Assembly (NCBI GenBank): GCA_028708105.1
Contig: JAQVZR010000132.1
Coordinates: 1 to 5,891 of the forward strand
Direction: 5' to 3'
DNA from: Desulfoplanes sp.
GTDB lineage: Bacteria > Desulfobacterota > Desulfovibrionia > Desulfovibrionales > Desulfomicrobiaceae
DNA length: 5,891 bases
Under the pieces are notes generated by a model that searched no databases, was not told where the DNA came from, and was given only the letters and a program-made list of their open reading frames with translations. Positions within the stretch are counted from its first letter, which is position 1. Each line of letters opens with the position of its first letter. This document shows positions 5,575 to 5,891 of the stretch, in pieces. The translations under genes and the position numbers were made by a program.

Positions 5575-5891
5575 TCAATCCGATGACTTCCGTGCAACAT
5601 CCAAAACCTGTGGCAGCTTGCGCAACTTTTCAATGGCATCATAGAGATGGGTGGTATCCCGGACCTGAACGGTAAGAAAAATTTCCGAATTGCCATCCAC
5701 ATCGGACTTGAAATTGCCGGAATCGATATTCACATCTTCGCTGGAAAGCAGGTTGGCCACCGTGGCCAGGACCCCGCGTTCGTTCTTGCACTTCATCTTG
5801 ATTTTTACCGGCAAACGCTGGTGACCGGAATCCTCCCAGCTCACATCCAGGAGACGTTCATCTTCCATATTGGCCACATTGGGACAATCCT
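5575..5891 (-). CDS. RelA/SpoT-family (p)ppGpp synthetase/hydrolase, C-terminal fragment
   Basis: Long Rel-family enzymes make and/or break down the alarmone (p)ppGpp in response to starvation. Only the last 104 or so codons are in the window; the frame stays open to the right edge and the true start lies beyond it. The fragment opens with DCPNV, the end of the conserved zinc-finger/RIS region, followed by DERLLDVSWE. A regulatory ACT domain comes next (VKIKMKCKNERGVLATVANLL, then the NIDSGNF and EIFLTVQV strands, and a final helix LYDAIEKLRKLPQVLDVAR). This order is the usual C-terminus of RelA, SpoT and bifunctional Rel. An in-frame GTG at 5877 is an ordinary internal valine codon, not a start. 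Whether the enzyme is a synthetase, a hydrolase or both cannot be judged because the catalytic half is absent. The gene ends in its own terminator and converges on the tRNA gene. Confidence 0.88.
   Translation of the reverse strand, partial: DCPNVANMEDERLLDVSWEDSGHQRLPVKIKMKCKNERGVLATVANLLSSEDVNIDSGNFKSDVDGNSEIFLTVQVRDTTHLYDAIEKLRKLPQVLDVARKSSD

Noticed and set aside
5397..5702. Minus-strand frames covering the tRNA terminator and rel 3' end
   Set aside because: They overlap the rel coding region in a wrong frame or run through the tRNA and both terminators. No family resemblance was seen.
1..5891. CRISPR array, insertion sequence or phage genes
   Set aside because: No regularly spaced repeats, no transposase or integrase motifs and no phage-like frames were found on either strand.

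Overview
This 5.9 kb window comes from a bacterial chromosome of roughly balanced GC content. Five protein genes, all on the minus strand, fill most of it. The protein sequences look most like sulfate-reducing Deltaproteobacteria (Desulfobacterota, possibly Desulfovibrionales). That placement rests on sequence style and on the selenocysteine genes, not on a search, so it is only moderately secure.

Read in the direction of the minus-strand genes (right to left), the layout is as follows. The C-terminal end of a RelA/SpoT-type (p)ppGpp enzyme (5575-5891, start outside the window) is followed by a convincing intrinsic terminator. A tRNA-Arg(UCU) gene lies on the opposite strand (5314-5390) with its own strong terminator, so tRNA and rel are convergent. 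A 255-bp divergent region then separates the tRNA from folC (5058-3730, folate/folylpolyglutamate synthesis). After folC come selA (selenocysteine synthase, 3593-2190, TTG start), an M18-family metallo-aminopeptidase (2081-693) and the first 151 codons of selB (selenocysteine-specific elongation factor, 453 to the window edge).

selA and selB are two of the four core selenocysteine genes. SelA converts Ser-tRNA(Sec) to Sec-tRNA(Sec), and SelB carries that tRNA to UGA codons. They are split here by the peptidase gene. selC (tRNA-Sec) and selD are not in the window. No clear intrinsic terminator separates folC, selA, the peptidase gene and selB, so co-transcription is possible, but gaps of 105-239 bp leave room for internal promoters.

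The most interesting non-coding structures are a perfect 10-bp hairpin in the selA leader, a composite GC-rich palindromic repeat with AT-rich inverted flanks between the peptidase gene and selB, a small GC hairpin plus seven U directly against the folC start codon, and a mismatched anticodon stem in the tRNA. I do not see a wholly new system. The best leads are possible regulation in the sel leaders and the dispersed-repeat insertion.
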